64,000 bases of DNA from an uncultured Rhodospirillales bacterium (GCA_938092065.1 CALKND010000007.1:1-64000); one strand, 5' to 3'. Shown: positions 15,679-25,002, counted from the first letter of the stretch. The notes: generated by a model not told the origin, from the letters alone. Numbers and translations: made by a program.

Positions 15679-16101
15679 CTATTCTTCTAGAACAGCAAGT
15701 GTCCTTGCAAAGTCAATCTTCGTAGCTTCATTGACAGGGTATTGATAAATTACTGTGCTAACTGTAGGAAACGAAACGCTATCTATCCCCCGTGTTTTTC
15801 CCATCAGATAGATGGACTGGTAGCAACGAGTAAGAGTTTCGAGCTCACCTTGAGCCCCATCCAAATATCTTGATCCAACTGCAATTATTACATGTGTGTG
15901 CGGTAAATCATAAGCCTTCGTGATCCGAGCCTCTCCAGTTGGGCAACCCCCGATCAAAAGGCACTCAATTTTTAACTCAGGACCAGCGACAAGATGAATA
16001 GCTCCGCATACCCCACTTCCGGCAATCAGTTGCTTATTGGCAGCATTAACGATTGCACCTGTCGTTTGTGAAGTTATATCCCCACGGACAATTTTTATCA
16101 C
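15679..16101 (-). CDS. Macro-domain protein with altered catalytic loops
   Basis: 140 residues. The start MIKIVRGDITSQTTGAIVNAANKQL is the macro-domain signature, and GGCPTGEARITKAYDLPHTHVI follows as in YmdB-type O-acetyl-ADP-ribose deacetylases. Two functional loops differ from the usual. The G-G-G-V-D-G-A-I-H loop reads AGSGVCGAIH, with Cys for the catalytic Asp, and the phosphate loop S-T-G-V-Y/F-G-Y-P reads STVIYQYP. It is also about 30 residues short at the C-terminus. ADP-ribose binding may persist, but hydrolysis is doubtful. Possibly a decaying gene. Confidence 0.8.
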   Translation of the reverse strand: MIKIVRGDITSQTTGAIVNAANKQLIAGSGVCGAIHLVAGPELKIECLLIGGCPTGEARITKAYDLPHTHVIIAVGSRYLDGAQGELETLTRCYQSIYLMGKTRGIDSVSFPTVSTVIYQYPVNEATKIDFARTLAVLEE

Positions 16102-16293
16102 CTTTGTTGGTCAAAGAACGGTGTTTAAGTTTTTCATTTTTTACAGTAGCAGAATTTATGAGGGATAAAATTAGAAGGTATGTAAAAAAACTGACAGAAT
16201 TTTTTAAACTACAATTATTTCCTACTTAAGTTCTGCGAAACACTAAAAATATTTTCTATACTCCTTTGAACATTTTTTTATTAGTGTTGAGAG

Positions 16294-17103
16294 ATGAAAA
16301 CCCGACACAAGACCATCTTTATGAGGATTGTAAACTTCCTATCCAACAAACACCCCCTACGCGTGTTCTTTGGCGCTTCTGGACCCGTTACGACAGTTGC
16401 TCTTGTTTTTTTGGCCGCAAAACCATCATTTGCAGATATGCAGTACATTGATGGTTTTGAAATTGATCGCACTGAGGTCACAGTTGACAAATTTCGTAAG
16501 TTTGTGGCTGCAACAGGCTATATTACAGCTGCAGAAAAAAATGGCGGTGGTCTGGTCTATGACACTGGCTGGAAAAAAAGGGATGGTTGGGTCTGGTCAA
16601 GTCCATTCGGCATTGCTGGAAACCCAGACGAACCTGTTGTACATGTAACATTTGATGATGCGAATGCTTACTGTTCTTGGGCGGGGAAAAGGCTCCCAAA
16701 GGATAAAGAGTGGGCAAAAGCAGCCTTCACTGAATTTCGCACAAATCCACCGCTACCATTTGTAACGGGAGCTTCCTATCCTTATCCGACAGGTGATACT
16801 CCAAAAGGTGCGAACTGCCTTAAAGATTGTGGGCCAACATCAGCTATTGATTACAGTGCAAAGCTTAGCCGTGGCATCGGCCCCACACTTGCTGGTACAA
16901 CCAAGGCTGGAGTGAACGGTTTATTTGATATGGGCGCGAATGTATGGGAGTGGACAGAGAATGGTGGTCTTGATGAGAAACGCACCCGCGGTGGGTCCTG
17001 GTGGTATGGTTCATTCCGTATGAGAAAAGATGATATTGCCACTAAGCCCAAAGATATGGCTGTGGTTTACATCGGTTTCCGTTGTGTGAAGGACGCTAAA
17101 TGA
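16294..17103 (+). CDS. Secreted SUMF1/FGE-sulfatase-domain protein, not a formylglycine enzyme
   Basis: 269 residues. A long hydrophobic stretch ending FLAAKPSFADMQ suggests a signal peptide. The SUMF1 fold follows: YIDGFEIDRTEVTVDKFRKFVAATGY, GNPDEPVVHVTFDDANAYCSWAGKRLPKDKEW, NGLFDMGANVWEWTENG, RTRGGSWWYGSFRMRK and IGFRCVKDAK. The two active-site Cys of formylglycine-generating enzymes near the GGSW region are absent. There is no DinB-like HxxxHxE domain, so it is not an EgtB/OvoA sulfoxide synthase. Its stop overlaps the start of the 52-aa gene (ATGA), which itself overlaps a methyltransferase gene, so the three form a coupled operon. Confidence 0.8.
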   Translation: MKTRHKTIFMRIVNFLSNKHPLRVFFGASGPVTTVALVFLAAKPSFADMQYIDGFEIDRTEVTVDKFRKFVAATGYITAAEKNGGGLVYDTGWKKRDGWVWSSPFGIAGNPDEPVVHVTFDDANAYCSWAGKRLPKDKEWAKAAFTEFRTNPPLPFVTGASYPYPTGDTPKGANCLKDCGPTSAIDYSAKLSRGIGPTLAGTTKAGVNGLFDMGANVWEWTENGGLDEKRTRGGSWWYGSFRMRKDDIATKPKDMAVVYIGFRCVKDAK

Positions 17104-17258
17104 CCGCTCCACTTATACGCAAGTCCTACAAACGTAACCTGATGCAGGAGCTTGGGTTCCAAAAGAAAGAGACTTTCAGCAGCATAGGGGAGGCTTATCA
17201 AGAGAGCGACCCTGGTTTTTTTATCCACGTGGTGAAAAAAAATCATCATGAGTCATAA
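17100..17258 (+). CDS. Coupled 52-residue protein between SUMF1-like and methyltransferase genes
   Basis: ATG 17100 overlaps the stop of the SUMF1-like gene by four bases, and the stop at 17256 lies inside the start of the methyltransferase gene (17248). The product begins MTAPLIRKSYKRNLMQELGF and continues with a polar stretch, then a short hydrophobic GFFIHVVKK. It is basic and soluble. Double overlap implies translation and a shared function with its neighbours. No family recognised. Confidence 0.55.
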   Translation: MTAPLIRKSYKRNLMQELGFQKKETFSSIGEAYQESDPGFFIHVVKKNHHES

Positions 17259-18090
17259 TACCCGCTCACAAGCCGTTGAGTTGGCTGAAGAATATTACGA
17301 CTCAACTGAAGCCGATGCTTTCTACTTAAATGTCTGGGGGGGCGAAGACATTCATATCGGGCTTTACAAGACACCAGACGAAAGTATCGCTAGAGCGAGT
17401 CGCCGCACAGTTGAAACCATGGCAGGTAAGTTAACGGCACTCAATGCTGAGAGTCATTTGATCGACCTTGGTAGTGGCTATGGCGGCGCAGCACGTTATT
17501 TGGCAAAAAACTTTGGTTGCTATGTCGACTGCTTGAACTTGAGCAAAACTCAAAACAAATTAAACCAGAAAAATAACCTCAGATCAGACCTCACACACTC
17601 GATTGATGTAAGTCACGGTAGTTTTGAGGATATTCCCGCGCCAGACGATTCTTATGATTTTGTTTGGTCGCAAGATGCTATACTTCATTCAGGTAATCGC
17701 CTTCGCGTACTTGATGAGATAACGCGTGTTTTGAAACCTGGAGGTGAAATCATATTTACAGACCCCATGCAGTCTGACGGCTGTCCAGATGGCGTATTAC
17801 AGCCAATTTTTGATCGAATACATCTCGCAACCCTTGGTTCATTCAGTTTTTACCGCTCAGAGCTCCTTAAACGTGATTTTGAAGAAGTTATGGTCTTGCC
17901 CATGCTTGATCAAATGCGCACGCATTACGTTCGAGTCGGTGAAGACCTCCAAAGCCGATATCACGAAATCGTCAATCTATCGGGCTACGAATACGTTGAT
18001 AAAATGCTGCGCGGTTTAGAGCAATGGGTGGATGCTGCAGACAAAAGCTATCTTGCATGGGGCATTCTTCATTTTCAAAAAAAGAAATAA
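17248..18090 (+). CDS. SAM-dependent methyltransferase of sarcosine/dimethylglycine type
   Basis: 280 residues. The N-terminus (AVELAEEYYDSTEADAFYLNVWGGEDIHIGLY) is characteristic of glycine/sarcosine/dimethylglycine N-methyltransferases. The SAM site follows: LIDLGSGYGGAARYLAKNFG, SHGSFEDIPAPDDSYDFVWSQDAILHS, LKPGGEIIFTDPMQS. The closest function I can suggest is methylation of sarcosine or dimethylglycine to glycine betaine, an osmolyte, but other small-amine methylations are possible. The coupled SUMF1-like and 52-aa genes are not part of known betaine pathways. An MFS gene stands convergently downstream. Confidence 0.75.
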   Translation: MSHNTRSQAVELAEEYYDSTEADAFYLNVWGGEDIHIGLYKTPDESIARASRRTVETMAGKLTALNAESHLIDLGSGYGGAARYLAKNFGCYVDCLNLSKTQNKLNQKNNLRSDLTHSIDVSHGSFEDIPAPDDSYDFVWSQDAILHSGNRLRVLDEITRVLKPGGEIIFTDPMQSDGCPDGVLQPIFDRIHLATLGSFSFYRSELLKRDFEEVMVLPMLDQMRTHYVRVGEDLQSRYHEIVNLSGYEYVDKMLRGLEQWVDAADKSYLAWGILHFQKKK

Positions 18091-18176
18091 TGCGGTGCAT
18101 CTATCCAAATAATTTCTTCAATTTCTTTGGATACCATAAATAAAAAAACTGCTTATTTATTATTAGTTTTATTATT

Positions 18177-19526
18177 TTAAGATTTTCCCTTTTTCGCTAC
18201 TGTCGCCGGGTTAAACTTTGGATGCGTCTCCTCGACGGCTATGAGTGTCCAAAGACCAGACAGTCCCATAACGCCAGCGGTGAGAATGAAGCCAGCCTCT
18301 ATATTTCCTGTCATTTCCGCTACAAGACCAATGGATAGGGCACCAATACCATAACCCGTGTCTCTCCAGAACCGGTAGGTTCCTAGGCTAGAGCCTCGCC
18401 AGTTAGGGTGTGAAATATCTCCAACCGCTGCTATAAGAGTAGGGTAGAGTAAAGCCATCCCAATCCCCATCATTGCAGCTGTGGCTGACCAATAAATGAC
18501 ACCATTTACAAGCACTGTTGCCATGACGCCCATACCACAAACCCACATTCCAATGACTATTGGCCACTTGCGGCCAATGGCATCAGACAACGGTCCAGTC
18601 CAAAGTTGACTTGCACCCCAGACAATACCATAGACGCCAACGACCCATCCGATCTCGACAACTGACAGGCCATGATTGAGGAAATAGATAGGAAAGAACG
18701 CCCAAACTAAAGCGTCGACAAACTTTTCCACACAGCCAGCCTGCGAGAGAGCGGAAAATGTGCGGTGCTTGTAGGTTACAAGTGTGAATACTTCCATCGC
18801 TGAGGGATTTTCAGGAATATTTGGGAAACGCGGTGTTGGCCCTTTGTGTGTTCCATCCTTGTGTGCTTTAGCCTCTACCTGTACCCAAGGCAGGGTGTCT
18901 TTACTGAACAGGTAAGCTGTAACGAATGCCACTACCACAATAACAAGACCAAAAGAAAAGAGGCTCCAACGTGGATCAAAGTAGGCTGCAAGGTATCCGG
19001 TAACGATACCGGCAATTGCGACACCGCCATAACCGAAAAACTCGTTGAAACCTGTAGCCAAACCACGTTGTTCTGGTCGCGTGATATCAACTTTACTCGT
19101 TACTGTCATTGACCAAGCGAAACCCTGATTTATACCGAGCAGCACGTTCGCACACACTATCCAGCTCCACGACGGTGCATAGAGAAAAATGAATGGGATC
19201 GGAAATGCCGCAATCCAGCCCCAAAGAAGAATCTTACGCCGACCCACACTTTCTGAAAGGCGGCCAGCAATAAAATTCATGGTACCCTTCACAAAACCAA
19301 AACTGATTATAAAAGCCATAAGCAACGTGAAAGAACCTGCAGGCACTCCAAATTCAACTTCGGCGAGAATAGGAACTACGTTTCTTTGTAAACCTATAGT
19401 TAGACCAACAAAAAAAACCTGAAGTAATTGCTGAGAAAATTGTCCAAGGTTAGCTTTAATTCCTTGAACATACACTGGGTGTTTTTCTTTCTTTTTACTC
19501 AGTAAAATCTGTTCAATGTTGCTCAT
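18177..19526 (-). CDS. MFS transporter
   Basis: 449 residues with 12 predicted membrane helices. The MFS signature between helices 2 and 3 reads GRLSESVGRRKILLWGW, and the mirror in the second half reads GPLSDAIGRKWPIVIGM. A charged central loop contains KAHKDGTHKGPTPRFPN. GGAG lies nine bases before the ATG. The substrate is unknown. It converges on the betaine-type methyltransferase gene with an 86-bp AT-rich gap that carries no clear terminator. Confidence 0.9.
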   Translation of the reverse strand: MSNIEQILLSKKKEKHPVYVQGIKANLGQFSQQLLQVFFVGLTIGLQRNVVPILAEVEFGVPAGSFTLLMAFIISFGFVKGTMNFIAGRLSESVGRRKILLWGWIAAFPIPFIFLYAPSWSWIVCANVLLGINQGFAWSMTVTSKVDITRPEQRGLATGFNEFFGYGGVAIAGIVTGYLAAYFDPRWSLFSFGLVIVVVAFVTAYLFSKDTLPWVQVEAKAHKDGTHKGPTPRFPNIPENPSAMEVFTLVTYKHRTFSALSQAGCVEKFVDALVWAFFPIYFLNHGLSVVEIGWVVGVYGIVWGASQLWTGPLSDAIGRKWPIVIGMWVCGMGVMATVLVNGVIYWSATAAMMGIGMALLYPTLIAAVGDISHPNWRGSSLGTYRFWRDTGYGIGALSIGLVAEMTGNIEAGFILTAGVMGLSGLWTLIAVEETHPKFNPATVAKKGKS

Positions 19527-20055
19527 TATCTTACTCCGTAACTACTAAACAGCAAGTTCCAGAACGCTTACCCCACAATCTTCTAATTCAATAATAATAG
19601 TAAAAAATAACGAAACCAGAATACTCGAGTTTAGTAATACCTTTTAATAATAAATCAATTAATTGATTGATATATTATACATAGTCTAATACTGTCAAGT
19701 TAAAAGCTGATGATATTCAGTGTCGGTTTTGTTTTCTAAATTTCTATTCAGTTTGAAGCTATCATTTCTATTTAAAGAATTTGCTTTTACGTCGACATCT
19801 TCAATTACAAATTGAACAAAAAACTATTTATGTAAGCCATTTTCACTATCAACTGCGATCTTCTTTTCTGAGTATTTTTTGATTATTTTATAGCCTTACT
19901 TGAAAGTGTACGCTCAGTAAAAGACCAAATAAAAATAGAATTGTAAGTCATTGTAAGAAAATGTATTTTTACTAAACAAAAAAAGTATATTATATACTTA
20001 TTCATTTTATTTCATTAACCGTATTGTTCATTTTATAAGCCGCTTCCAGTATTGG
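19527..20055. other. 529-bp AT-rich gap between divergent MFS and SulP genes
   Basis: It should contain the promoters of both genes. At 19653-19668 there is a perfect 16-bp palindrome (AATCAATTAATTGATT) with TATATTAT shortly downstream, a possible operator. No open frame, repeat or RNA gene is seen. Confidence 0.5.
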
Positions 20056-21570
20056 TTGCGTCAATCTGGAGTTTTCTCTTTGCTTACTGATCAATTATTT
20101 AGACTTCGGTCTGAATGGTTCGGAACTATCCGTGCCGACGTGCTGGCCGGCTTGATTGTTGCCCTAGCTCTAATTCCCGAAGCTATCGCTTTTTCAATTA
20201 TCGCTGGCGTTGATCCCAAAATTGGGCTGTATGCCTCTTTCTCAATAGCCGTTACCACAGCCTTTGTTGGTGGGCGCCCAGGTATGATTTCCGCTGCGAC
20301 TGCTGCAACGGCTGTTCTAATGGTAACGTTAGTCAAGGATCACGGGTTACAGTATCTGTTAGCTGCAACAGTGCTTGCAGGGGCACTCCAAATTCTAGCC
20401 GGATTTCTCAGATTGGGTAACATTATGCGGTTTGTTTCTAGGTCAGTAATGACAGGATTCGTGAATGCTCTTGCTATCTTAATTTTTTTAGCTCAGTTGC
20501 CCGAGCTCACAGATGTATCACCAATTACTTATTTGATGGTTGTCGGTGGTCTAGCAATCATCTATTTAGTTCCAAGGTTAACCAAAGCAATTCCATCCCC
20601 TTTGATTTGTATCATTATATTAACGATAATTTCTGTGGTTTTTGGACTTGATATTAGAACTGTAGGTGACATGGGAGACTTACCTTCTACCCTACCTGTT
20701 TTTCTATTTCCAAATATTCCAATTAATTTCGAGACAATCTTGATTATTTTTCCTTATTCAGCAGCAGTGGCTTCTGTTGGCCTACTGGAATCCTTAATGA
20801 CGGCTACAATCATTGATGAACTGACAGATACGACTAGCAGCAAAAACCGGGAGTGCGTCGGGCAAGGTATAGCAAATCTGATAACTGGATTTATTGGTGG
20901 GATGGCTGGTTGCGCAATGATTGGTCAATCTATGATTAACATAAAATCAGGCGGAAGGGGCAGGCTCTCAACCTTATGCGCTGGAGCATTTTTACTATTT
21001 TTAATAGTTGTAATGGGAGATTGGGTAAAGGTAATCCCAATGGCTGCTTTGGTTGCTATCATGATTATGGTCTCTATTGGTACTTTTAGTTGGTCATCAA
21101 TTAAGGCCCTAAAAACCCATCCTCGCAGTTCTAGTATTATCATGGTCTCAACTGTTATAGGGGTTGTTGCAACTCATAACCTAGCTATTGGAGTTCTGGT
21201 AGGTGTGTTGCTGTCTGGTATATTTTTCTCTTGGAAAATTGCACAAATATTCCGTGTGACCTCCTCTTTGTCTGAAGATGAAACATCTAGAACTTATATT
21301 GTTGAAGGTCAGTTATTTTTTGCTTCTGCTGGTGATTTCATGACTGCCTTTGACTTTAAAGAGGCCTTGGAAATGGTGACTATCGATGTCAGTCGTGCGC
21401 ATATCTGGGATATTTCTAGCGTTGCTGCTTTAGATTCTGTAATCCTCAAATTCCGGCGCGAAGGTGCAGAAGTAGAAACAGTGGGTTTAAATCAAGCAAG
21501 TGAAACTATTGTAGATAAACTTGCCATACATGACGAACCCGATGCGCTAGAGCGCCTGATAGGCCATTAA
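20056..21570 (+). CDS. SulP-family anion (sulfate/bicarbonate) transporter with STAS domain
   Basis: 504 residues: about 10-12 membrane helices with [22 protein letters not shown] and the SulP core ([30 protein letters not shown]). The last 110 residues form a STAS-like domain ([44 protein letters not shown]). It starts at TTG 20056 with no clear ribosome binding site. A UspA gene follows 12 bp later. SulP proteins of this length move sulfate, bicarbonate or other anions with Na+ or H+, and sequence alone does not decide. The pairing with UspA recalls marine bicarbonate-transporter operons. Confidence 0.9.
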   Translation: MRQSGVFSLLTDQLFRLRSEWFGTIRADVLAGLIVALALIPEAIAFSIIAGVDPKIGLYASFSIAVTTAFVGGRPGMISAATAATAVLMVTLVKDHGLQYLLAATVLAGALQILAGFLRLGNIMRFVSRSVMTGFVNALAILIFLAQLPELTDVSPITYLMVVGGLAIIYLVPRLTKAIPSPLICIIILTIISVVFGLDIRTVGDMGDLPSTLPVFLFPNIPINFETILIIFPYSAAVASVGLLESLMTATIIDELTDTTSSKNRECVGQGIANLITGFIGGMAGCAMIGQSMINIKSGGRGRLSTLCAGAFLLFLIVVMGDWVKVIPMAALVAIMIMVSIGTFSWSSIKALKTHPRSSSIIMVSTVIGVVATHNLAIGVLVGVLLSGIFFSWKIAQIFRVTSSLSEDETSRTYIVEGQLFFASAGDFMTAFDFKEALEMVTIDVSRAHIWDISSVAALDSVILKFRREGAEVETVGLNQASETIVDKLAIHDEPDALERLIGH

Positions 21571-21582
21571 GAAGGAAGGTAA

Positions 21583-22437
21583 ATGACTAAACTAATCGCT
21601 CTAATCGACGGATCAATCTATTCTAAAAGTGTATGTGACCACACTGCATGGGCTGCAGGAAGAACTGGAGCTAATGTTGAAATCATTCATGTCCTTGGAC
21701 ACCAAGAGACTTCAACTGAACCTGTGAATCTTAGTGGAAACATCGGTCTGGGTGCTCGCACAGCGTTGCTTGAAGAATTAGCCGAACACGACGCAAAAAC
21801 AGCGAAGCTCTCACAAAAAAGAGGGAGAATGATTTTAGAAGATGCTAAAGCTCGATTGTTAAGTGATGGCCTAGACAAGGTTTCAACGAGGCTACGTCTT
21901 GGTGGAATAGCCGAAACCATCCAAAATTATGAAAAAGATGCTAGTTTTATAATTGTTGGCAAACGTGGTGAAGCCGCCGATTTTGCTAAAATGCACCTTG
22001 GCTCTAACTTGGAACGTGTTGTTAGGTCTAGCAACAAACCTGTCTTAGTAGCAGCGCGTTCCTTCACCCCTGTAAGGCGTTTCTTGATTGCTTTTGATGG
22101 TGGGCCAAGTTCATTGAAGGCTGTAGAACACATTGCTGAAGGAGACCTGTTTAGTGATCTAGAATGCAGGATAATCATGGTTGGAAAAGAAACATCCCAC
22201 ACCAAAACACAGCTCGACAATGCAGTGAAGACCCTAAAGAAAAAAGGCTTTACAACAGAGGCAGGAATTGAAAAGGGCTACCCTAGTGAAGTAATTTCAA
22301 AGTTTGTTGAGGAAGATACTATAAATCTAGTTGTGATGGGCGCATATGGCCACTCCAGAATTCGTAGCCTTGTGATAGGATCTACGACTACTGAGATGGT
22401 GCGGTCTTGTAAGGTTCCTGTAATGCTGTTTCGATGA
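21583..22437 (+). CDS. Tandem universal stress protein (UspA), partner of SulP
   Basis: 284 residues with two Usp domains. Domain 1 ends in FIIVGKRGEAADFAKMHLGSNLERVVRSSNKPVLVA; domain 2 ends in VVMGAYGHSRIRSLVIGSTTTEMVRSCKVPVMLF. The G-x-x-G-x(8-9)-G-S/T nucleotide-binding pattern is seen in both. GAAGGAAGG precedes the ATG. It is in the same operon as the SulP transporter and may regulate it, or bind nucleotide in response to energy state; the link is contextual. Confidence 0.9.
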   Translation: MTKLIALIDGSIYSKSVCDHTAWAAGRTGANVEIIHVLGHQETSTEPVNLSGNIGLGARTALLEELAEHDAKTAKLSQKRGRMILEDAKARLLSDGLDKVSTRLRLGGIAETIQNYEKDASFIIVGKRGEAADFAKMHLGSNLERVVRSSNKPVLVAARSFTPVRRFLIAFDGGPSSLKAVEHIAEGDLFSDLECRIIMVGKETSHTKTQLDNAVKTLKKKGFTTEAGIEKGYPSEVISKFVEEDTINLVVMGAYGHSRIRSLVIGSTTTEMVRSCKVPVMLFR

Positions 22438-22830
22438 AAAAGTTTCTAAGTAATAACACCTTATCATTACATTAACACGAAACATAATTTCCACCTTCAA
22501 AGTTATTAAAAAAAAACTTGACGCTGGATGATTAATTTGACAAAAAACTAGATCAGTACTTGTATACCGTGGTTTTCAATTGACACTCGCTACCACGTTA
22601 AAAAAAAGCTGAGTGGGCTCTCGAAAGTGGCTTAGCCGCTCCAGCCCTCTGTCTTAATAGACCGTCTTTCTATTAAAGTGGCGTGGATTTAGTGTCGAGA
22701 AAACTTGTTAATTAATCGTTCAAAACACGTCAACTTACACATAAATTTTACCTGTGGGTCTAGTTTGTGTTGTGGAAAATTTATGTAATGTTATATATTA
22801 GAAAAGTGTAATCTATCCTCAAAAAATATA
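22438..22830. other. Gap with three stem-loops upstream of MetF-like gene
   Basis: Three hairpins lie in a row: CGTGG/CCACG (22568-22597); GGGCT/AGCCC (22615-22647) enclosing AGTGGC/GCCGCT; and TAATAGA/TCTATTA (22655-22675). They end 155 bp before the MetF-like start. The first could terminate the SulP-UspA transcript, but none has a T-run, so a structured leader is as likely. No match to a riboswitch I can recall. Confidence 0.4.
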
Positions 22831-23751
22831 ATGAAAGCATTCAAAAAAGTGACTATCCAAGATATTAAAAAAGCTACTGAAGATTGGTCCATAGAGATCA
22901 CACCTGTAGCAGCAACAAAAATTGAAAATTTTGCTGACTATTTACCTCTTAATACAACGGTGAATGTTACTTGTTTACCCGGAAGTGATCCAATTGATAC
23001 GATTCAAACTGCAGAGCAGCTCAATAATGATGGAATGAATGCAGTCCCACACCTTGCAGCTCGATCTTTAGTTGATCAACTGGAGTTAGATAATTTGCTT
23101 AAAGAGCTCGTTAGTAGAGCATCTGTAAATGAAGTCCTTATAATTGGTGGTGGCGGCAATAAACAAATTGGTGAATTTTCCGATAGTATATCTGTGCTAA
23201 GAACTGGTCTTCTACAAAAGCACGGCATCACGAAAGTTGGTGTCGCAGGGCATCCAGAGGGTAGTACTGATATTAGCGATGAAAGACTAAAGACTGCCCT
23301 TCTAGAAAAAAATGAACTTGCTAAAACTGAAGGCCTTAATATGTATATTGAAACTCAGTTTTGTTTTGATTCTGAAATAGTTTTAAACTGGGAAAAACTA
23401 ATCCGTGCAGATGGAAACAAGCTGCCAATTCATATTGGGATTCCTGGACCAGCAACTATAAAAGCTCTATTTAGATTTGCACGGCTATCTGGTATTGGCA
23501 ACTCCATGAGTTTTTTAACTAAGCAAGCACGTAACATCACGAAACTTCTTACTATTCAATCCCCAGATGCTTTGCTTTCAGGTTTGTCAGAGGGCATGCA
23601 AAAGGATGCGGACTGTTTACTGAAAAGCTTTCATTTTTACCCATTTGGAGGCTTTGCTAAGACTATAGATTATATAGATTCTTTGATGACAGGTAATACA
23701 ACTAATCATGTCGGTGAAGATGGCAAAATTAAAAATAAGTTGGCAGGATAA
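22831..23751 (+). CDS. Methylenetetrahydrofolate reductase-like protein
   Basis: 306 residues with MTHFR-barrel landmarks: an early SIEITPVAATKIENF strand and helix, VNVTCLPGSDPIDTIQTAEQLNNDGMNAVPHLAARS (family: P-H-I/L-A/T-C/A-R), EVLIIGGGGNKQIGEF, KVGVAGHPEGSTDI (the FAD-contacting AGHPEGH-like loop) and MYIETQFCFDSE (TQ-F). It binds folate and FAD and could reduce methylene-THF or, in C1 catabolism, oxidise methyl-THF. Divergence from canonical MetF suggests a C1-degradation or demethylation role. No ribosome binding site is obvious. It is not in an operon with other folate genes here. Confidence 0.75.
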   Translation: MKAFKKVTIQDIKKATEDWSIEITPVAATKIENFADYLPLNTTVNVTCLPGSDPIDTIQTAEQLNNDGMNAVPHLAARSLVDQLELDNLLKELVSRASVNEVLIIGGGGNKQIGEFSDSISVLRTGLLQKHGITKVGVAGHPEGSTDISDERLKTALLEKNELAKTEGLNMYIETQFCFDSEIVLNWEKLIRADGNKLPIHIGIPGPATIKALFRFARLSGIGNSMSFLTKQARNITKLLTIQSPDALLSGLSEGMQKDADCLLKSFHFYPFGGFAKTIDYIDSLMTGNTTNHVGEDGKIKNKLAG

Positions 23752-23830
23752 CTGTTCAATTTTTTAACAGAAAAAGCACGAATAGTACTTTGACCTCTTT
23801 TGTTACAAAATTAGACAGTCTTCAGAATTT

Positions 23831-24130
23831 TTAGTTCTCTTTAGTAATTTGAGAATCTACATCATTGTCTTTTTTGTCTTTAATCCAGCCATATACAAAG
23901 GTATCTCCAAAATTCTTCATCACTATTAAAAAGAGAAAGAGAAATACCCCTGCCCCTAGTCGTCCTGTCCACTCTGGAGACAAGCCAAACCAAATAACTC
24001 CATTTTCTCTGAGATTTGTAGAGCACCACAACCCCCCAAAAAAAATAGCAAAAGTGACTGCCATACCTGTTATTCTGGCTGATATAACTTTGTGTCTCAT
24101 TTTGCTTTTCTGTCCTAAATCCACCAACAT
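23831..24130 (-). CDS. Hypothetical two-helix membrane protein
   Basis: 99 residues from ATG 24130, or 89 from ATG 24100, which has AGGA about 12 bases upstream. Two hydrophobic segments (ITGMAVTFAIFFGGLWC and LGAGVFLFLFLIVMKN) are joined by a hydrophilic loop. The tail KDKKDNDVDSQITKEN is charged. No family recognised. Confidence 0.5.
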   Translation of the reverse strand: MLVDLGQKSKMRHKVISARITGMAVTFAIFFGGLWCSTNLRENGVIWFGLSPEWTGRLGAGVFLFLFLIVMKNFGDTFVYGWIKDKKDNDVDSQITKEN

Positions 24131-24465
24131 GCAACTAACTCTATATTTCTATATTAATCACAAAAAACATAAACCAAAGTCGACTATAATAAATAGTTTA
24201 AGCATCTTCGATCATGTGAATATCATAACGTTCATTTGCGATGGAAAGAACGTACTTTTTTTAATAAATAATCTTTGGTCAACGTTACAAAGCTTCAGTC
24301 TGATACGGAACCTATATTAAAACTTCGCCCCTTGATTAATTAATCAAACAAACATATTTAATTAATGAGGATGATGCCTTTCAAAGGGTCATACTTAACT
24401 TAGCAACCGGGACCTGGCCTATTTGGCAGGCTCATTAAACTATATCGCTTTAAGGAGGATATATT
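24131..24465. other. Leader region of hsp20 with a palindrome and a hairpin
   Basis: Contains a perfect 16-bp palindrome, TTGATTAATTAATCAA (24332-24347), and a small hairpin (CCTGGCC-loop-GGCAGG, 24413-24433) in the probable 5' untranslated leader. An AAGGAGG follows seven bases before the hsp20 ATG. The palindrome is a candidate repressor site. I could not match a sigma-32 promoter or a ROSE-type thermometer. Confidence 0.45.
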
Positions 24466-24945
24466 ATGCATAACTATGACTTTACACCAATGTTCCGACA
24501 TTCTGTCGGTTTTGATCGCATTCAGCGTCTAATGGCTTCAGCATCCGCTAGATCAGAAGCTTCTTACCCCCCTTATAACATTGAAGCAGACGGGGAGAAC
24601 ACCTATCGAATTATTGTCGCAGTCGCCGGGTTTGATAAAAAAGATCTAGACATCACGCTTGAAGAAGACACCTTGAGCATCATCGGTAAGAAGGAAGATG
24701 AAGCAGAAGATGTCAGCTATTTGCATCGTGGTATTGCCGGTCGTTCTTTCCAATTGAAATTTAACTTGGCTGACCACATCAAGGTTCACAACGCAGACCT
24801 TGCAAATGGTGAACTAAAGATCGATCTTAAATGTGAGGTTCCAGAAGCCCTCAAACCTCGTCAAATTGAGATCAAAACTCGCCAGGCTAAGACACTCGAG
24901 GACAAACCCAAGAAGATGATTACAGGCGAAGATCAAGCGGCTTAA
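24466..24945 (+). CDS. Small heat-shock protein, Hsp20/IbpA type
   Basis: 159 residues. The N-terminus (DFTPMFRHSVGFDRIQRLM) is the IbpA-like start. The alpha-crystallin core runs from YPPYNIEADGENTYRIIVAVAGF through EDTLSIIGKKE to YLHRGIAGRSFQLKFNLADHIKVHNADLANGELKIDL. The C-terminus has a PRQIEI anchor where IxI is usual. It would hold unfolding proteins as an ATP-independent oligomer. Excellent AAGGAGG ribosome binding site. A strong terminator follows. Confidence 0.93.
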   Translation: MHNYDFTPMFRHSVGFDRIQRLMASASARSEASYPPYNIEADGENTYRIIVAVAGFDKKDLDITLEEDTLSIIGKKEDEAEDVSYLHRGIAGRSFQLKFNLADHIKVHNADLANGELKIDLKCEVPEALKPRQIEIKTRQAKTLEDKPKKMITGEDQAA

Positions 24946-24965
24946 ATAAAGCGTTCATTATAAGT

Positions 24966-25002
24966 GCGGGGCGTGTCTCAGATGCGCCCCGTTATTTTTT
25001 TT
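24966..25002 (+). terminator. Rho-independent terminator of hsp20
   Basis: CGGGGCG and CGCCCCG form a GC-rich stem with an 11-base loop, immediately followed by TTATTTTTTTT. It begins 21 bp after the stop codon. Confidence 0.9.
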
